DNA of 64,000 nt, from NCBI RefSeq assembly GCF_002939475.1, contig NZ_PKFQ01000001.1, positions 1,860,001 to 1,924,000 on the forward strand. Direction: 5' to 3'. Source of the DNA: Streptomyces cinnamoneus (GTDB taxonomy: Bacteria > Actinomycetota > Actinomycetes > Streptomycetales > Streptomycetaceae). A program made the position numbers and the translations under genes. The stretch's first letter is position 1; every line of letters begins with the position of its first letter. Shown here piece after piece: positions 1-8,959 of the stretch. The notes under the pieces are model-generated. The model saw only the letters and a list, made by a program, of their open reading frames with translations, was not told the origin of the DNA and made no database searches.

Positions 1-2
1 GC

Positions 3-674
3 AACTCCTCCTCCGAACCTGAACCCGAACCGGACCCCGGCCCGGGCCCCGGGCCCGGCCTGCCGATCCCGGACGGGAAGGCCGGGGCGCCGAAGGAGAA
101 GGCCGACGCCCCCGACGAGCAGGCCGAGGCCCCGGACGAGCGGGCCGAGCTGCGCACCGAGATGCGGCAGGCAGCCGTCGTCCTGGCGGTGACCACGGTG
201 TGCGGAGTGCTGCTGGGCCTGCTGTGGCTGTGGCTGGCGCCGCGCGTGCCGCTGATCTCCGACGGCAAGGCGGTCTACCTCAAGAACAGCGAGGGCGAGC
301 AGGCCATCGGCGCGGACGGCTGGTTCACGCTGCTGGCCCTGGCGTTCGGCGCGGTGAGCGCCGCCGTGGTGTTCCTCCTCCACCGCCGGGGCGGCATCCC
401 CCTGGTCGTCGGCCTGGCGGTCGGCTCCCTGCTGGGCTCGCTGGTGGGCTGGCGGCTGGGCGTCTGGCTGGGGCCCGGCTCCGACGTGGCCGCGCACGCC
501 AGGGCCGTGGGGGCGGGCGTGGTCTTCGAGGCGCCGCTCAAGCTGGCCGCCAAGGGCGCCCTGCTGGCCTGGCCGATGGCGGCGATGGCCGTGCACCTGG
601 GCCTGACGGCCCTGTTCGGGCCGCGTGACCCGGAACCCGGGCCGGTGGTGCCCCACTGGCCCGAGTCCGCGTGA
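3..674 (+). CDS. DUF2567-type membrane protein, 5' end missing
   Basis: The frame is open from the left edge, so the true start lies outside the window; the first internal ATG is at 162. The visible part begins with an acidic, Pro/Glu/Ala-rich cytoplasmic stretch of about 50 residues. It then has hydrophobic segments around AAVVLAVTTVCGVLLGLLWL, TLLALAFGAVSAAVVFLL and VVGLAVGSLLGSLVGWRLG, and a final one near the C terminus. The layout (N-terminal tail, four helices, an extracytoplasmic loop reading APRVPLISDGKAVYL) is that of the actinobacterial DUF2567 family as I know it. No enzymatic motif is visible and the function is unknown. It converges on the minus-strand genes that follow. Confidence 0.6.
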   Translation, partial: NSSSEPEPEPDPGPGPGPGLPIPDGKAGAPKEKADAPDEQAEAPDERAELRTEMRQAAVVLAVTTVCGVLLGLLWLWLAPRVPLISDGKAVYLKNSEGEQAIGADGWFTLLALAFGAVSAAVVFLLHRRGGIPLVVGLAVGSLLGSLVGWRLGVWLGPGSDVAAHARAVGAGVVFEAPLKLAAKGALLAWPMAAMAVHLGLTALFGPRDPEPGPVVPHWPESA

Positions 675-721
675 GGACCCGGGGGTGTTCCCCTTGGGCC
701 CCCGGCCGCCGGCCCGCGTGC

Positions 722-796
722 CTACGCCGGGCGGCGGCCGTGGTTGGCGCGGCCCTTCTTCAGCCGCCAGCGGCGCTTGCGGGTGCGCTTCGACAT
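722..796 (-). CDS. 24-residue ribosomal protein bL37 homologue
   Basis: This 24-codon reading frame starts with ATG at 796 and ends in TAG. It encodes MSKRTRKRRW followed by RLKKGRANHGRRPA, so it is almost entirely basic. The ANHG(K/R)RP ending and the length fit bL37, the small actinobacterial 50S protein found in mycobacterial ribosome structures. A strong ribosome-binding site, GGGAGGGA, lies 5-12 bases upstream of the ATG. The gene is short enough to be missed by standard callers. It has no overlapping partner and is separated from ybaK by a hairpin. The identification rests on my memory of the family; coding status is well supported by the ribosome-binding site and composition. Confidence 0.8.
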   Translation of the reverse strand: MSKRTRKRRWRLKKGRANHGRRPA

Positions 797-827
797 GGGC
801 GTCCCTCCCTGGTGCGGGACGCACGCA

Positions 828-869
828 CGGCGGCCCGCCCCTCGGTCGTAGCGGAGGTACGGGCCGCCG
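828..869 (-). terminator. Hairpin between ybaK and the bL37 gene
   Basis: A perfect 10-base inverted repeat (CGGCGGCCCG at 828-837 and CGGGCCGCCG at 860-869) encloses a 22-base loop. It lies just past the ybaK stop in the direction of transcription. It lacks a U tract, which is usual in Streptomyces. It could limit read-through into the bL37 gene. Confidence 0.45.
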
Positions 870-884
870 TCCAGAGTGCGCGGC

Positions 885-1388
885 TCAGCCGCGGGCGATC
901 GGCGCGACGACGGCGCCCGTCAGCCGGGCCAGGTCGTCGGGCGCGAGTTCGACCTCCAGGCCCCTCCGGCCGGCCGAGACGCAGATGGTGGGGTGCGAGC
1001 GCGCCGACGCGTCGAGCGCCGTCGGCAGCCGCCTGCGCTGGCCCAGCGGGGAGATCCCGCCGCGTACGTAGCCTGTGGTGCGCTCGGCCGCGGCGGGGTC
1101 GGCCATGGCGGCCCGCTTGCCGCCGACCGCCGCCGCCAGCGCCTTGAGGTCCAGCGACCCGGAGACCGGCACGACGGCCACGGTCAGCTCGCCGTCCACC
1201 TCGGCCACGAGCGTCTTGAAGACCTTCCCCGGCTCCACCCCCAGCGCCTCGGCGGCCTCCTCGCCGTAGGAGGCGGCGGCCGGGTCGTGCTCGTAGGCGT
1301 GGACGGAGAAGGCGGTGCCCGCCTTCTCCAGGGCGACGATCGCGGGCGTGGGGCCGGACGTCTGCTGCTTCCTGCTCTTCTTGGCCAC
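885..1388 (-). CDS. ybaK: YbaK/EbsC-family aminoacyl-tRNA deacylase
   Basis: This 167-residue single-domain protein has the usual length for the YbaK (Cys-tRNA(Pro) deacylase) family. Such proteins hydrolyse misacylated tRNA in trans and act in the cytosol. Family features seen are the N-terminal TPAIVALEKAG stretch, YEHDP, the EEAAEALGV region, VFKTLVAEVDG with the conserved lysine, and the glycine-rich TGYVRGGISPLG loop near residue 110. The start MAKKSRKQQ is basic and follows the upstream LON-domain gene by only 18 bases, so the two are probably co-transcribed. Substrate specificity cannot be read from sequence alone; a general INS/ProX-like deacylase is the alternative. Confidence 0.85.
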   Translation of the reverse strand: MAKKSRKQQTSGPTPAIVALEKAGTAFSVHAYEHDPAAASYGEEAAEALGVEPGKVFKTLVAEVDGELTVAVVPVSGSLDLKALAAAVGGKRAAMADPAAAERTTGYVRGGISPLGQRRRLPTALDASARSHPTICVSAGRRGLEVELAPDDLARLTGAVVAPIARG

Positions 1389-1406
1389 TGGTTCGGTGTC
1401 CTCGCC

Positions 1407-2144
1407 TCAGTTGGGGCTGGTCGGCCGCCGGGTCAGGTCGACGGCCGGCAGCGACGGGAGCTGGCGTATGACCGCCGTCTCGGCGCGCAGTATCCGCAGT
1501 TCGTCGGCCAGCCGGGACGCGGTGTCGGGGGCCTGGAGCAGCCGCTGCTTGGCGGGGGTGTCCAGCACCGCGGCCGCCGCCACCAGGTACGACAGCACCT
1601 GCGGTTCGCCCGGCAGCTCCGACTGCCCGGCCAGCGACGCCTCGCCGGCCCCGGCCAGGCGCTTCTGGTACGCCCGGAAGGCCCGGACGACGCCGGAGGC
1701 GAGCGCGCCGGCCTCGTCGCCCTGCCGCTCCTCGACGTGCTCGACCTCGCCGACGAGGTAGGGGCCGGAGGCGTCGACGGACCGCAGCCTGAAGCGGGTG
1801 GTGCCCGTGGCGAGCACCTCGAACGTGCCGTTCGGGCGCTCGCGGATCGAGGCGGCGTCGGCGACGCAGCCCACGCCGTGGAACGCCTTCGCCGGGTCGG
1901 TGCCGAAGCCGGCGGCGGGGCCCGGCTCGGGGCGGGTCTCGTCGGGCAGGCCCGGGGCGCTGGGCGCGACCTCGTGGCCGTCGCGGATGGCGACGACTCC
2001 GAAGCGGCGCGGCGCGTCCTCGGGCAGCCGTGACAGGTCGCGCATCATCGCGCGGTACCGCTGCTCGAAGACGTTCAGCGGGAGTACGAGGCCCGGGAAC
2101 AGCACCGAGTTCAGCGGGAAGAGGGGAAGGCGCGCGGTGGTCAC
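1407..2144 (-). CDS. LON substrate-binding (PUA-like) domain protein
   Basis: The 245-residue protein begins with a GTG and the sequence TTARLPLFPLNSVLFPGLVL. This is the N-terminal substrate-binding domain of Lon-type proteases (PF02190 type), including the PLxVFExRYRxM motif. There is no AAA+ or protease domain, so it is a stand-alone LON domain. Such proteins are widespread in actinobacteria and their role is not defined; binding of unfolded substrates or a regulatory function is inferred from Lon. The second half is helical and carries no known motif. It sits directly upstream of ybaK in the same transcription unit. Confidence 0.85.
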   Translation of the reverse strand: MTTARLPLFPLNSVLFPGLVLPLNVFEQRYRAMMRDLSRLPEDAPRRFGVVAIRDGHEVAPSAPGLPDETRPEPGPAAGFGTDPAKAFHGVGCVADAASIRERPNGTFEVLATGTTRFRLRSVDASGPYLVGEVEHVEERQGDEAGALASGVVRAFRAYQKRLAGAGEASLAGQSELPGEPQVLSYLVAAAAVLDTPAKQRLLQAPDTASRLADELRILRAETAVIRQLPSLPAVDLTRRPTSPN

Positions 2145-2187
2145 GGCGGGTAAGCCTAACGGCCCCGCCGCCGGCGGCGCCGGGAGT

Positions 2188-3807
2188 TCACTGGCGGCGC
2201 AGCAGCCGGGAGGCGCCCGCGGCGACCGTGGTGGCGAGGATCCAGCCGAGCAGGGTGAGGGCGGCGACCACCCACTGGGTGCCCCCCGTCGGCCGCCAGG
2301 CGGTGCCCTGACCCAGGTCGATGACGGGCAGCAGCAGGTCCAGGGTGTACAGCTCGGGGTTCCACACCGGGCCCTCGCCCTCCTTCAGCGGCGGCACCGG
2401 CCGCCAGGAGAAGTAGACGGTCCCCAGGGCCCACAGCACCGCCATCCACACCGCCGCCCGCCCGGGCCGGTAGCCGTAGGCCACGGTCCAGTCCTGGAGG
2501 TACCCCCAGGCCTTGCCCGCCAGCGGCAGCGTCTCGCGCCGCCGGCGCTGCTTGGCCAGCAGCACCGCCCGGGCGTCCGCGTCCTCGCCGCTGGCGCGCA
2601 GGGCGCCGGCCAGGCGTTCGTAGGGCTCCGGGGCGTACTCGGGGGTGGCGGCCGCGACCCACTGCAGGCGCAGGGCGAGCGGGAAGTGGCCCAGGGGTAT
2701 CAGGTTCTCGTAGCCGAACCCGGCCATCACCAGGCCGCCGGGCGCGGGCCAGCTGTCGTACCGGTCGACCAGGTTGGCCACCTTGGTCCCCGACAGCACC
2801 ACGCGTCCGCCCTCGGGCCGCTCGCCGAGGAAACGCAGTTCGGGCGTCTGCACCCGGCGCAGCGACAGCTCCTGGTCGGCCTCCATCTCGAACCGGGCCT
2901 GGCTGAGGTCGACCGCGTCGCCGAACCGTCCGTCGTCCAGCCGCGCCCCGCCCAGGCACTCGAAGCGCTGCACCCGCGTGCCGTGGGCGGGGGTCGTGGT
3001 GCCGATGCCGTAGGGGGGCGTGACCCCGCCGCCCGGCCGGGATCCGCTGATGCCGGCGGCCGTGAGGTAGAGGGTGCGCTCGACGGTCAGCTGGGGGGCG
3101 TTGAGGGCGCGTCTGCCGTAGGGGTTGCTGAGGACGGAGCCGCGCAGGCTGAGGGAGGCCCCGACCGTCGCGCCGCGCAGGCTCAGCTCACCGTGGGAGC
3201 GCATCATCTCGGCCTGGACGTCCTGCCCGACGGTCATCCCGTCGGCGGCTATGGACAGCCCGCGCCGGTCCCGGCGCACCAGCAGCTGGTTGAGCAGCAG
3301 GTCCGTGCCGATGTGGGCGTCGGTCAGCCGGATGCCGTGCGAGACGACGCACCGGGGCAGGTGCAGGTCGCCCTCGGTGCGGATGCGGGCGGCCTCCAGG
3401 CGGGGCAGGGCGCAGCCGACCAGGCGCAGGGTGGTGAAGTGGCTCTCGGGCAGCAGCAGCTGCTGGTCGAAGCGGCAGTTGTGGAACTCGACGTAGGGGA
3501 CGACGGTGCCGCCGGAGAGGTCGAGGGTGCCGGTGATCCGTACCCCGTTGAGCTTCAGGGCGCAGACCCGGCCCGGGTTGGCGGGCGGGCCGCTCAGGAG
3601 CAGCCGCGCGACGATGTCCGCGCGCACGCTGCGCTCGGGGCCCCAGGTGTGGGGGCCGCCCGGGTCGTTCTGCTCGGGGTAGGGGGTGCGCAGGTCGTGG
3701 GTGCCGCCGTTGCGGAACGCCTGCCACATGCCCCATTCGGCCGTGGTGAGGTCGAGCCCCGAGGGCGGCTCGCCGCGCGGTTCGCTCACGCTCTCCCCTC
3801 CCGCCAC
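2188..3807 (-). CDS. Membrane-anchored pentapeptide-like repeat protein
   Basis: This 539-residue protein has a long N-terminal soluble part with short repeats of beta-helix character, such as LRLVGCALPRLEAA, LHLPRCVVSHGIRL and LSLRGATVGASLSL, each step about 20 residues. Two hydrophobic helices close to the C terminus follow (around AAVWMAVLWALGTVYFSW, and VVAALTLLGWILATTVAAGA). Between repeats and membrane lies a basic helical segment with many arginines (VLLAKQRRRRETL). Homologues in databases are, to my recollection, labelled 'membrane-associated oxidoreductase', but I see no cofactor-binding motif. I can support only a cytoplasmic right-handed-helix-like domain anchored in the membrane. 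It is transcribed divergently from hisD. Confidence 0.6.
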   Translation of the reverse strand: MAGGESVSEPRGEPPSGLDLTTAEWGMWQAFRNGGTHDLRTPYPEQNDPGGPHTWGPERSVRADIVARLLLSGPPANPGRVCALKLNGVRITGTLDLSGGTVVPYVEFHNCRFDQQLLLPESHFTTLRLVGCALPRLEAARIRTEGDLHLPRCVVSHGIRLTDAHIGTDLLLNQLLVRRDRRGLSIAADGMTVGQDVQAEMMRSHGELSLRGATVGASLSLRGSVLSNPYGRRALNAPQLTVERTLYLTAAGISGSRPGGGVTPPYGIGTTTPAHGTRVQRFECLGGARLDDGRFGDAVDLSQARFEMEADQELSLRRVQTPELRFLGERPEGGRVVLSGTKVANLVDRYDSWPAPGGLVMAGFGYENLIPLGHFPLALRLQWVAAATPEYAPEPYERLAGALRASGEDADARAVLLAKQRRRRETLPLAGKAWGYLQDWTVAYGYRPGRAAVWMAVLWALGTVYFSWRPVPPLKEGEGPVWNPELYTLDLLLPVIDLGQGTAWRPTGGTQWVVAALTLLGWILATTVAAGASRLLRRQ

Positions 3808-3967
3808 CCTCGTCCGCCGCCGTTACGGCTTGCTGGGCCCTTTCCCACCCGTGACCGGCCGGATACCGGCGGTGAGGTCACGATTGTCGGTCCTCCGTCA
3901 GGCAAAGATCAACAGTTTGGCGGTGTATCACTGAGTGGTACGGGCGGCCGTGGGACGGGGCGGGTCT

Positions 3968-3982
3968 GAGACAATTGGCCGT
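3968..3982 (+). promoter_or_regulatory. Predicted -10 region of the his operon, leaderless start
   Basis: GACAAT at 3970-3975 ends 7 bases before the hisD GTG at 3983. That places transcription start on or next to the start codon, as in leaderless actinobacterial mRNAs. No ribosome-binding site precedes this GTG. No histidine leader peptide or attenuator is visible in the 175 bases between hisD and the divergent gene. The -35 box is not clear. Confidence 0.4.
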
Positions 3983-5308
3983 GTGATCTCCCGAATCGAT
4001 CTGCGCGGCGACGCCACCCTCGACGGTGGCATCGACCGCGACCTGCTGCCCCGTGCCGAGCTCGACGTCGAGGCCGCCCTGGAGAAGGTGCGGCCCATCT
4101 GCGACGACGTGCATCATCGCGGCACCGCGGCCCTGATCGACTACGCGGAGCGGTTCGACGGCGTGCGCATCGAGCGGGTGCGGGTGCCCGCCGAGGCCAT
4201 CGCGCGTGCCCTGGAGGAGCTGGACCCGGCCGTCCGGGCCGCCCTGGAGGAGTCCATCCGGCGCGCCCGCCTCGTCCACCGCGCACAGCGCCGCACCGAC
4301 AAGACCGTCACCGTCGTGCCCGGCGGCACGGTCACCGAACGCTGGGTGCCCGTCGACCGGGTGGGGCTGTACGTCCCGGGCGGCCGGGCCGTCTACCCCT
4401 CGTCCGTCGTGATGAACGTGGTGCCCGCGCAGGAGGCCGGCGTCCCCTCGCTGGCCGTCTCCTCGCCGCCGCAGAAGGAGTTCGGCGGCCTGCCGCACCC
4501 CACGATCCTCGCCGCCTGCGCCCTGCTGGGCGTCGAGGAGGTCTACGCCGCGGGCGGCGCCCAGGCCGTGGCCATGTTCGCCTACGGCACCGACGAGTGC
4601 CGGCCGGTCCGGCTGGTCACCGGCCCGGGCAACATCTGGGTCGCCGCCGCCAAGCGGCTGCTCAAGGGCCGCATCGGCATCGACGCCGAGGCCGGTCCCA
4701 CCGAGATCGCCATCCTCGCGGACGCCACCGCCGACCCGGTGCACGTCGCGGCCGACATGATCAGCCAGGCCGAGCACGACCCGCTGGCCGCGGCCGTCCT
4801 CGTCACCGACTCGCCCGAGCTCGCCGACGCGACCGAGGCCGAGCTCAAGGCCCAGGTCGCGCTCGCCAAGCACGCCGAGGAGCGGATCACCCCGGCCCTG
4901 GCGGGCCGGCAGTCCGCGATCGTGCTCGTCGACGACATCGACGCCGGGCTCAAGGTCGTCGACGCCTACGGCGCCGAGCACCTGGAGATCCAGACCGCCG
5001 GCGCCGAGGCCGTCGCCGCCCGGGTGCGCAACGCCGGCGCGGTCTTCGTCGGCCCGTACGCGCCCGTCTCGCTCGGCGACTACTGCGCCGGCTCCAACCA
5101 CGTCCTGCCCACCGGCGGCTGCGCCTGCCACTCCTCCGGCCTGTCCGTGCAGTCGTTCCTGCGCGGCATCCACGTCGTGCACTACACCCGCGACGCGCTC
5201 GCCGAGGTCACCCACCACGTGGTCAACCTCGCCGAGGCCGAGGACCTGCCGGCGCACGGGGCCGCCCTCAAGGCCCGGTTCGGATGGAAGGTTCCGCAAG
5301 GCAAGTGA
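3983..5308 (+). CDS. hisD: Histidinol dehydrogenase
   Basis: HisD oxidises L-histidinol to L-histidine with two NAD+, the last steps of histidine synthesis. The 441-residue product starts [10 protein letters not shown], the usual HisD N terminus; the frame is open further upstream but the GTG at 3983 fits the family and a leaderless start. Visible motifs are [43 protein letters not shown] and the zinc/catalytic region [27 protein letters not shown] and SNHVLPTGG. The C-terminal half carries the His ligands in the Ala-Glu-His and Ser-Asn-His motifs. It is first in the operon and overlaps hisC by GTGA. Confidence 0.97.
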   Translation: MISRIDLRGDATLDGGIDRDLLPRAELDVEAALEKVRPICDDVHHRGTAALIDYAERFDGVRIERVRVPAEAIARALEELDPAVRAALEESIRRARLVHRAQRRTDKTVTVVPGGTVTERWVPVDRVGLYVPGGRAVYPSSVVMNVVPAQEAGVPSLAVSSPPQKEFGGLPHPTILAACALLGVEEVYAAGGAQAVAMFAYGTDECRPVRLVTGPGNIWVAAAKRLLKGRIGIDAEAGPTEIAILADATADPVHVAADMISQAEHDPLAAAVLVTDSPELADATEAELKAQVALAKHAEERITPALAGRQSAIVLVDDIDAGLKVVDAYGAEHLEIQTAGAEAVAARVRNAGAVFVGPYAPVSLGDYCAGSNHVLPTGGCACHSSGLSVQSFLRGIHVVHYTRDALAEVTHHVVNLAEAEDLPAHGAALKARFGWKVPQGK

Positions 5309-6429
5309 CCGGCACCGGTACCCCCTCCCCCTGGGACGAACTCCCCGTCCGGGACGAACTGCGCGGCAAGTCCCCGTACGGCGCCCCCCAGCTGGACGTG
5401 CCCGTCCGGCTGAACACCAACGAGAACCCCTACCCCCTGCCCGAGCCCCTCGTCGCGCGCATCGCCGAGCGCGTCGCCGAGGCGGCCCGGCACCTCAACC
5501 GCTACCCCGACCGGGACGCCGTCGAGCTGCGCACCGAGCTGGCCGCGTACCTCACCCGCACCACGGGGTACGAGGTCACCGCGGCCCGGGTGTGGGCGGC
5601 CAACGGCTCCAACGAGGTCCTCCAGCAGCTGCTCCAGACCTTCGGCGGTCCCGGCCGCACGGCCGTCGGCTTCGAGCCGTCCTACTCGATGCACGCCCTG
5701 ATCTCCCGCGGCACCGGCACGGGCTGGATCTCCGGCCCGCGCCACGACGACTTCACCATCGACGTCGAGGCCGCCGAGCGCGTCATCGCCGAGCGACGGC
5801 CCGACGTCGTCTTCGTCTGCTCGCCGAACAACCCCACCGGCACGGCCGTCGAGGCCGAGACCGTCCTGCGGCTGTACGAGGCCGCGCAGGCGGCGAAGCC
5901 GTCGATGGTGGTGGTCGACGAGGCGTACGGCGAGTTCAGCCACCGCCCCTCGCTGCTGCCGCTCCTGGAGGGCCGCCCGCACCTCGTCGTCTCGCGCACC
6001 ATGTCCAAGGCGTTCGGCGCGGCCGGGCTGCGCCTCGGCTACCTCGCCGCGCACCCCGCCGTGGTCGACGCCGTGCAGCTCGTCCGCCTGCCGTACCACC
6101 TGTCGGCCGTCACCCAGGCCACGGCCCTCGCGGCGCTGGAACACACCGACACGCTGCTCGGCTACGTCGAACAGCTCAAGACCGAACGCGACCGCATCGT
6201 CACCGAGCTGCGCGCCATGGGCTGCGAGGTGACCGACTCCGACGCCAACTTCGTCCAGTTCGGGCGCTTCGACGACAGCCACACCGCATGGCAGGCCATC
6301 CTCGACCACGGTGTGCTGGTACGGGACAACGGCGTACCGGGGTGGCTGCGGGTGACCGCGGGCACCCCGGAGGAGAACGACGCGTTCCTGGACGCAGTAC
6401 GCGCCATTCGCAAGGAGAGCAACTCATGA
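5305..6429 (+). CDS. hisC: Histidinol-phosphate aminotransferase
   Basis: This fold-type I PLP enzyme converts imidazole-acetol phosphate and glutamate to histidinol phosphate. The 374-residue product has [11 protein letters not shown] near the N terminus, the PLP-phosphate loop region [29 protein letters not shown], and the Schiff-base lysine in [18 protein letters not shown] chose the GTG at 5305 because it overlaps the hisD stop (GTGA), as with the other junctions here. An in-frame ATG at 5284 would add seven residues. The stop overlaps hisB by ATGA, so translation is probably coupled along the operon. Confidence 0.97.
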   Translation: MTGTGTPSPWDELPVRDELRGKSPYGAPQLDVPVRLNTNENPYPLPEPLVARIAERVAEAARHLNRYPDRDAVELRTELAAYLTRTTGYEVTAARVWAANGSNEVLQQLLQTFGGPGRTAVGFEPSYSMHALISRGTGTGWISGPRHDDFTIDVEAAERVIAERRPDVVFVCSPNNPTGTAVEAETVLRLYEAAQAAKPSMVVVDEAYGEFSHRPSLLPLLEGRPHLVVSRTMSKAFGAAGLRLGYLAAHPAVVDAVQLVRLPYHLSAVTQATALAALEHTDTLLGYVEQLKTERDRIVTELRAMGCEVTDSDANFVQFGRFDDSHTAWQAILDHGVLVRDNGVPGWLRVTAGTPEENDAFLDAVRAIRKESNS

Positions 6430-7019
6430 GCCGCGTTGGGCGCGTCGAGCGCACCACCAAGGAGACCTCGGTCCTGGTCGAGATAGACCTCGACGGCACC
6501 GGACAGGTCGACGTGTCGACCGGGGTCGGCTTCTTCGACCACATGCTCGACCAGCTCGGCCGCCACGGCCTCTTCGACCTCACGGTCAAGACCGACGGCG
6601 ACCTGCACATCGACACCCACCACACCATCGAGGACACCGCCCTGGCGCTCGGCGCCGCCTTCCGGCAGGCCCTGGGCGACAAGGTGGGCATCTACCGCTT
6701 CGGCAACTGCACGGTCCCGCTGGACGAGTCCCTCGCCCAGGTCACCGTCGACCTCTCCGGCCGCCCCTACCTCGTGCACAGCGAGCCCGAGAACATGGCG
6801 CCGATGATCGGCGCCTACGACACCACGATGACCCGGCACATCCTGGAGTCCTTCGTGGCCCAGGCGCAGATCGCCCTGCACGTCCACGTCCCGTACGGGC
6901 GCAACGCCCACCACATCGTGGAGTGCCAGTTCAAGGCCCTGGCCCGGGCGCTGCGCTACGCCTGTGAGCGCGACACGCGTGCGGAGGGCATCATTCCGTC
7001 TACGAAGGGTGCCCTGTGA
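6426..7019 (+). CDS. hisB: Imidazoleglycerol-phosphate dehydratase
   Basis: HisB removes water from imidazoleglycerol phosphate. At 197 residues it is the monofunctional bacterial type without a phosphatase domain. Metal-binding motifs seen are [44 protein letters not shown] and the C-terminal [17 protein letters not shown], giving the di-manganese His/Glu set of the family. The histidinol-phosphate phosphatase step is therefore encoded elsewhere. It overlaps both neighbours: ATGA with hisC and GTGA with the following small gene. Confidence 0.97.
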   Translation: MSRVGRVERTTKETSVLVEIDLDGTGQVDVSTGVGFFDHMLDQLGRHGLFDLTVKTDGDLHIDTHHTIEDTALALGAAFRQALGDKVGIYRFGNCTVPLDESLAQVTVDLSGRPYLVHSEPENMAPMIGAYDTTMTRHILESFVAQAQIALHVHVPYGRNAHHIVECQFKALARALRYACERDTRAEGIIPSTKGAL

Positions 7020-7183
7020 ACGGCCTCTCGACCGTACTGATCGTCGTGGGGCTGTTCCTCGTCGGCGGCATCATCTCGTTCCTCAAGCAGGGCATGCCCA
7101 AGGGCGTGGTCGTGCTGCTGGGCTTCGGCGCCGTGATGTGCCTGAGCGCCGGGATACTGCGCATCGAAGGGTTGTGGTCATGA
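7016..7183 (+). CDS. 55-residue membrane protein inside the his operon
   Basis: GTG at 7016 overlaps the hisB stop and the TGA at 7181-7183 overlaps the hisH ATG, so this small gene is coupled on both sides. The product runs [22 protein letters not shown], with the initiator in front, then a short basic turn KQGMPKG, then [18 protein letters not shown] and the tail RIEGLWS. That makes two transmembrane helices joined by a positively charged loop. I do not recognise a family with known function. Small membrane proteins at this position occur in other Streptomyces his operons as I recall. A role in histidine metabolism is unproven. Confidence 0.8.
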   Translation: MNGLSTVLIVVGLFLVGGIISFLKQGMPKGVVVLLGFGAVMCLSAGILRIEGLWS

Positions 7184-7824
7184 CCGCCGCCGCGAAGAAG
7201 GTCGTGGTCCTCGACTACGGCTTCGGCAACGTCCGCTCCGCCGAGCGGGCCCTGGCCCACGTCGGCGCGGACGTGGAGATCACCCACGACTTCGAGGCGG
7301 CCATGGCGGCCGACGGCCTCCTGGTCCCCGGCGTGGGTGCCTTCGCCGCCTGCATGGAGGGCCTGCGGGCCGTGCGCGGCGACTGGATCGTGGGGCGCCG
7401 GCTGGCCGGCGGCCGCCCGGTCATGGGCATCTGCGTCGGCATGCAGATCCTCTTCGGGCGCGGCATCGAGCACGGCGTCGAGACCGAGGGCCTCGACGAG
7501 TGGCCCGGCACCGTCGAGCCGCTCAAGGCCCCGGTCGTACCCCACATGGGCTGGAACACCGTCACCCCCGCCGAGGACTCGCAGCTCTTCGCGGGGCTCG
7601 ACGCCGGCACCCGCTACTACTTCGTGCACTCCTACGCGGTGCGCGAGTGGAGCCTGGAAGTGACCAACCCCCACATCCGCGCGCCCAAGGTCACCTGGGC
7701 CGAGCACGGCGAGCCGTTCGTGGCCGCCGTGGAGAACGGACCGCTGTGGGCCACCCAGTTCCACCCCGAGAAGTCCGGCGACGCCGGCGCCCAGCTGCTG
7801 ACCAACTGGATCGAGACCCTGTGA
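7180..7824 (+). CDS. hisH: Imidazole glycerol phosphate synthase, glutaminase subunit
   Basis: HisH hydrolyses glutamine and passes ammonia to HisF. The 214-residue class I glutamine amidotransferase shows the nucleophile in [10 protein letters not shown], the oxyanion region [13 protein letters not shown] and the His-Glu pair in [10 protein letters not shown]. The start is ATG at 7180, overlapping the stop of the small membrane gene by four bases (ATGA). In frame the track continues upstream, but that part overlaps hisB and does not resemble HisH. The stop TGA shares its last base with the ATG of priA. Confidence 0.97.
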   Translation: MTAAAKKVVVLDYGFGNVRSAERALAHVGADVEITHDFEAAMAADGLLVPGVGAFAACMEGLRAVRGDWIVGRRLAGGRPVMGICVGMQILFGRGIEHGVETEGLDEWPGTVEPLKAPVVPHMGWNTVTPAEDSQLFAGLDAGTRYYFVHSYAVREWSLEVTNPHIRAPKVTWAEHGEPFVAAVENGPLWATQFHPEKSGDAGAQLLTNWIETL

Positions 7825-8558
7825 TGACCAACGCGTCCAAGCTCGAACTCCTCCCGGCCGTCGACGTCCGCGACGGGCAGGCCGTCCGGCTCGTCCACGG
7901 CGAGTCCGGTTCGGAGACCTCCTACGGCGACCCGCTCGACGCCGCCCGGGCGTGGCAGCGGGCCGGCGCCGAGTGGCTGCACCTGGTGGACCTCGACGCG
8001 GCGTTCGGCACCGGCGACAACCGGGAGCGGATCGCCGAGGTCGTCCGCGCGATGGACATCAAGGTCGAGCTCTCGGGCGGCATCCGCGACGACGCCTCGC
8101 TCGCCGCGGCCCTCGCCACCGGCTGCACCCGCGTCAACCTCGGCACCGCCGCCCTGGAGACCCCCGAGTGGGTCGCCCGGGTCATCGCCGAGCACGGCGA
8201 CAAGATCGCCGTCGGCCTGGACGTCCGCGGCACGACGCTGCGGGGCCGCGGCTGGACCCGCGACGGCGGCGACCTCTACGAGACCCTCGCCCGCCTCGAC
8301 TCCGAGGGCTGCGCCCGCTACGTCGTCACCGACATCGCCAAGGACGGCACCCTCCAGGGCCCCAACCTGGAGCTGCTGAAGAACGTGTGCGCGGTCACCG
8401 ACCGGCCCGTCGTGGCCTCCGGCGGGGTCTCCTCCCTTGACGATCTGCGTGCGATCGCCACCCTGGTACCGGAGGGTGTCGAAGGCGCCATCGTCGGAAA
8501 GGCCCTCTACGCCAAGGCGTTCACCTTGGAAGAGGCCCTGGAGGCAGTGTCCGTATGA
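7824..8558 (+). CDS. priA: Bifunctional ProFAR/PRA isomerase PriA (HisA/TrpF)
   Basis: This 244-residue (beta-alpha)8 barrel begins [20 protein letters not shown]. The phosphate-binding motifs are [17 protein letters not shown] and [12 protein letters not shown]. Actinobacteria such as Streptomyces lack a separate trpF, and the HisA homologue PriA catalyses both the histidine and the tryptophan Amadori isomerisations. The catalytic aspartates correspond to AVDVRDG near the N terminus and [15 protein letters not shown] in the second half. The bifunctional call rests on lineage knowledge, not on a residue test here. The ATG at 7824 overlaps the hisH stop. Confidence 0.9.
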   Translation: MTNASKLELLPAVDVRDGQAVRLVHGESGSETSYGDPLDAARAWQRAGAEWLHLVDLDAAFGTGDNRERIAEVVRAMDIKVELSGGIRDDASLAAALATGCTRVNLGTAALETPEWVARVIAEHGDKIAVGLDVRGTTLRGRGWTRDGGDLYETLARLDSEGCARYVVTDIAKDGTLQGPNLELLKNVCAVTDRPVVASGGVSSLDDLRAIATLVPEGVEGAIVGKALYAKAFTLEEALEAVSV

Positions 8559-8959
8559 GCGAAACCCCGGCCCCCCGGCGCGTGCAGACAGACAATCCCT
8601 GGGAAGCGTCGATCGGCTTCGCGCGCGCCGTGGCGGCCGGGGACCGGGTGCACGTCGCCGGGACGACGCCGCTGGTGAACGGCGTCCTCCAGGGCGAGGG
8701 CGACCCGTACGAGCAGGCCCTGGCGGCCTTCGGCAACGCGCTCGCCGCGCTGAAGGAGTTCGGCCTGGGCCCCGAGTCGGTCGTGCGCACCCGGATGTAC
8801 CTCACCCACGCGCGGGACGTGGACGCGGTCGGCCGCGCCCACAAGGAGCTCTTCGACGGCGTCCGGCCCGCCGCGACCATGGTCGTGGTGTCCGGCTTCG
8901 TCGACTCGCGCGTCCTGGTCGAAGTAGAAGTAGAAGCTTTCAGAGGAGCATCGGCGTGA
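8555..8959 (+). CDS. RidA-family enamine/imine deaminase
   Basis: The 134-residue protein has the YjgF/RidA fold signatures: [26 protein letters not shown] at the start (visible in two halves), the [17 protein letters not shown] helix, and the conserved arginine motif [15 protein letters not shown]. It ends with [25 protein letters not shown]. RidA proteins hydrolyse reactive enamine/imine intermediates released by PLP enzymes. It is translationally coupled on both sides (ATGA with priA, GTGA with hisF). A role in damage control for HisC or histidine intermediates is plausible but inferred. Confidence 0.88.
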   Translation: MSETPAPRRVQTDNPWEASIGFARAVAAGDRVHVAGTTPLVNGVLQGEGDPYEQALAAFGNALAALKEFGLGPESVVRTRMYLTHARDVDAVGRAHKELFDGVRPAATMVVVSGFVDSRVLVEVEVEAFRGASA

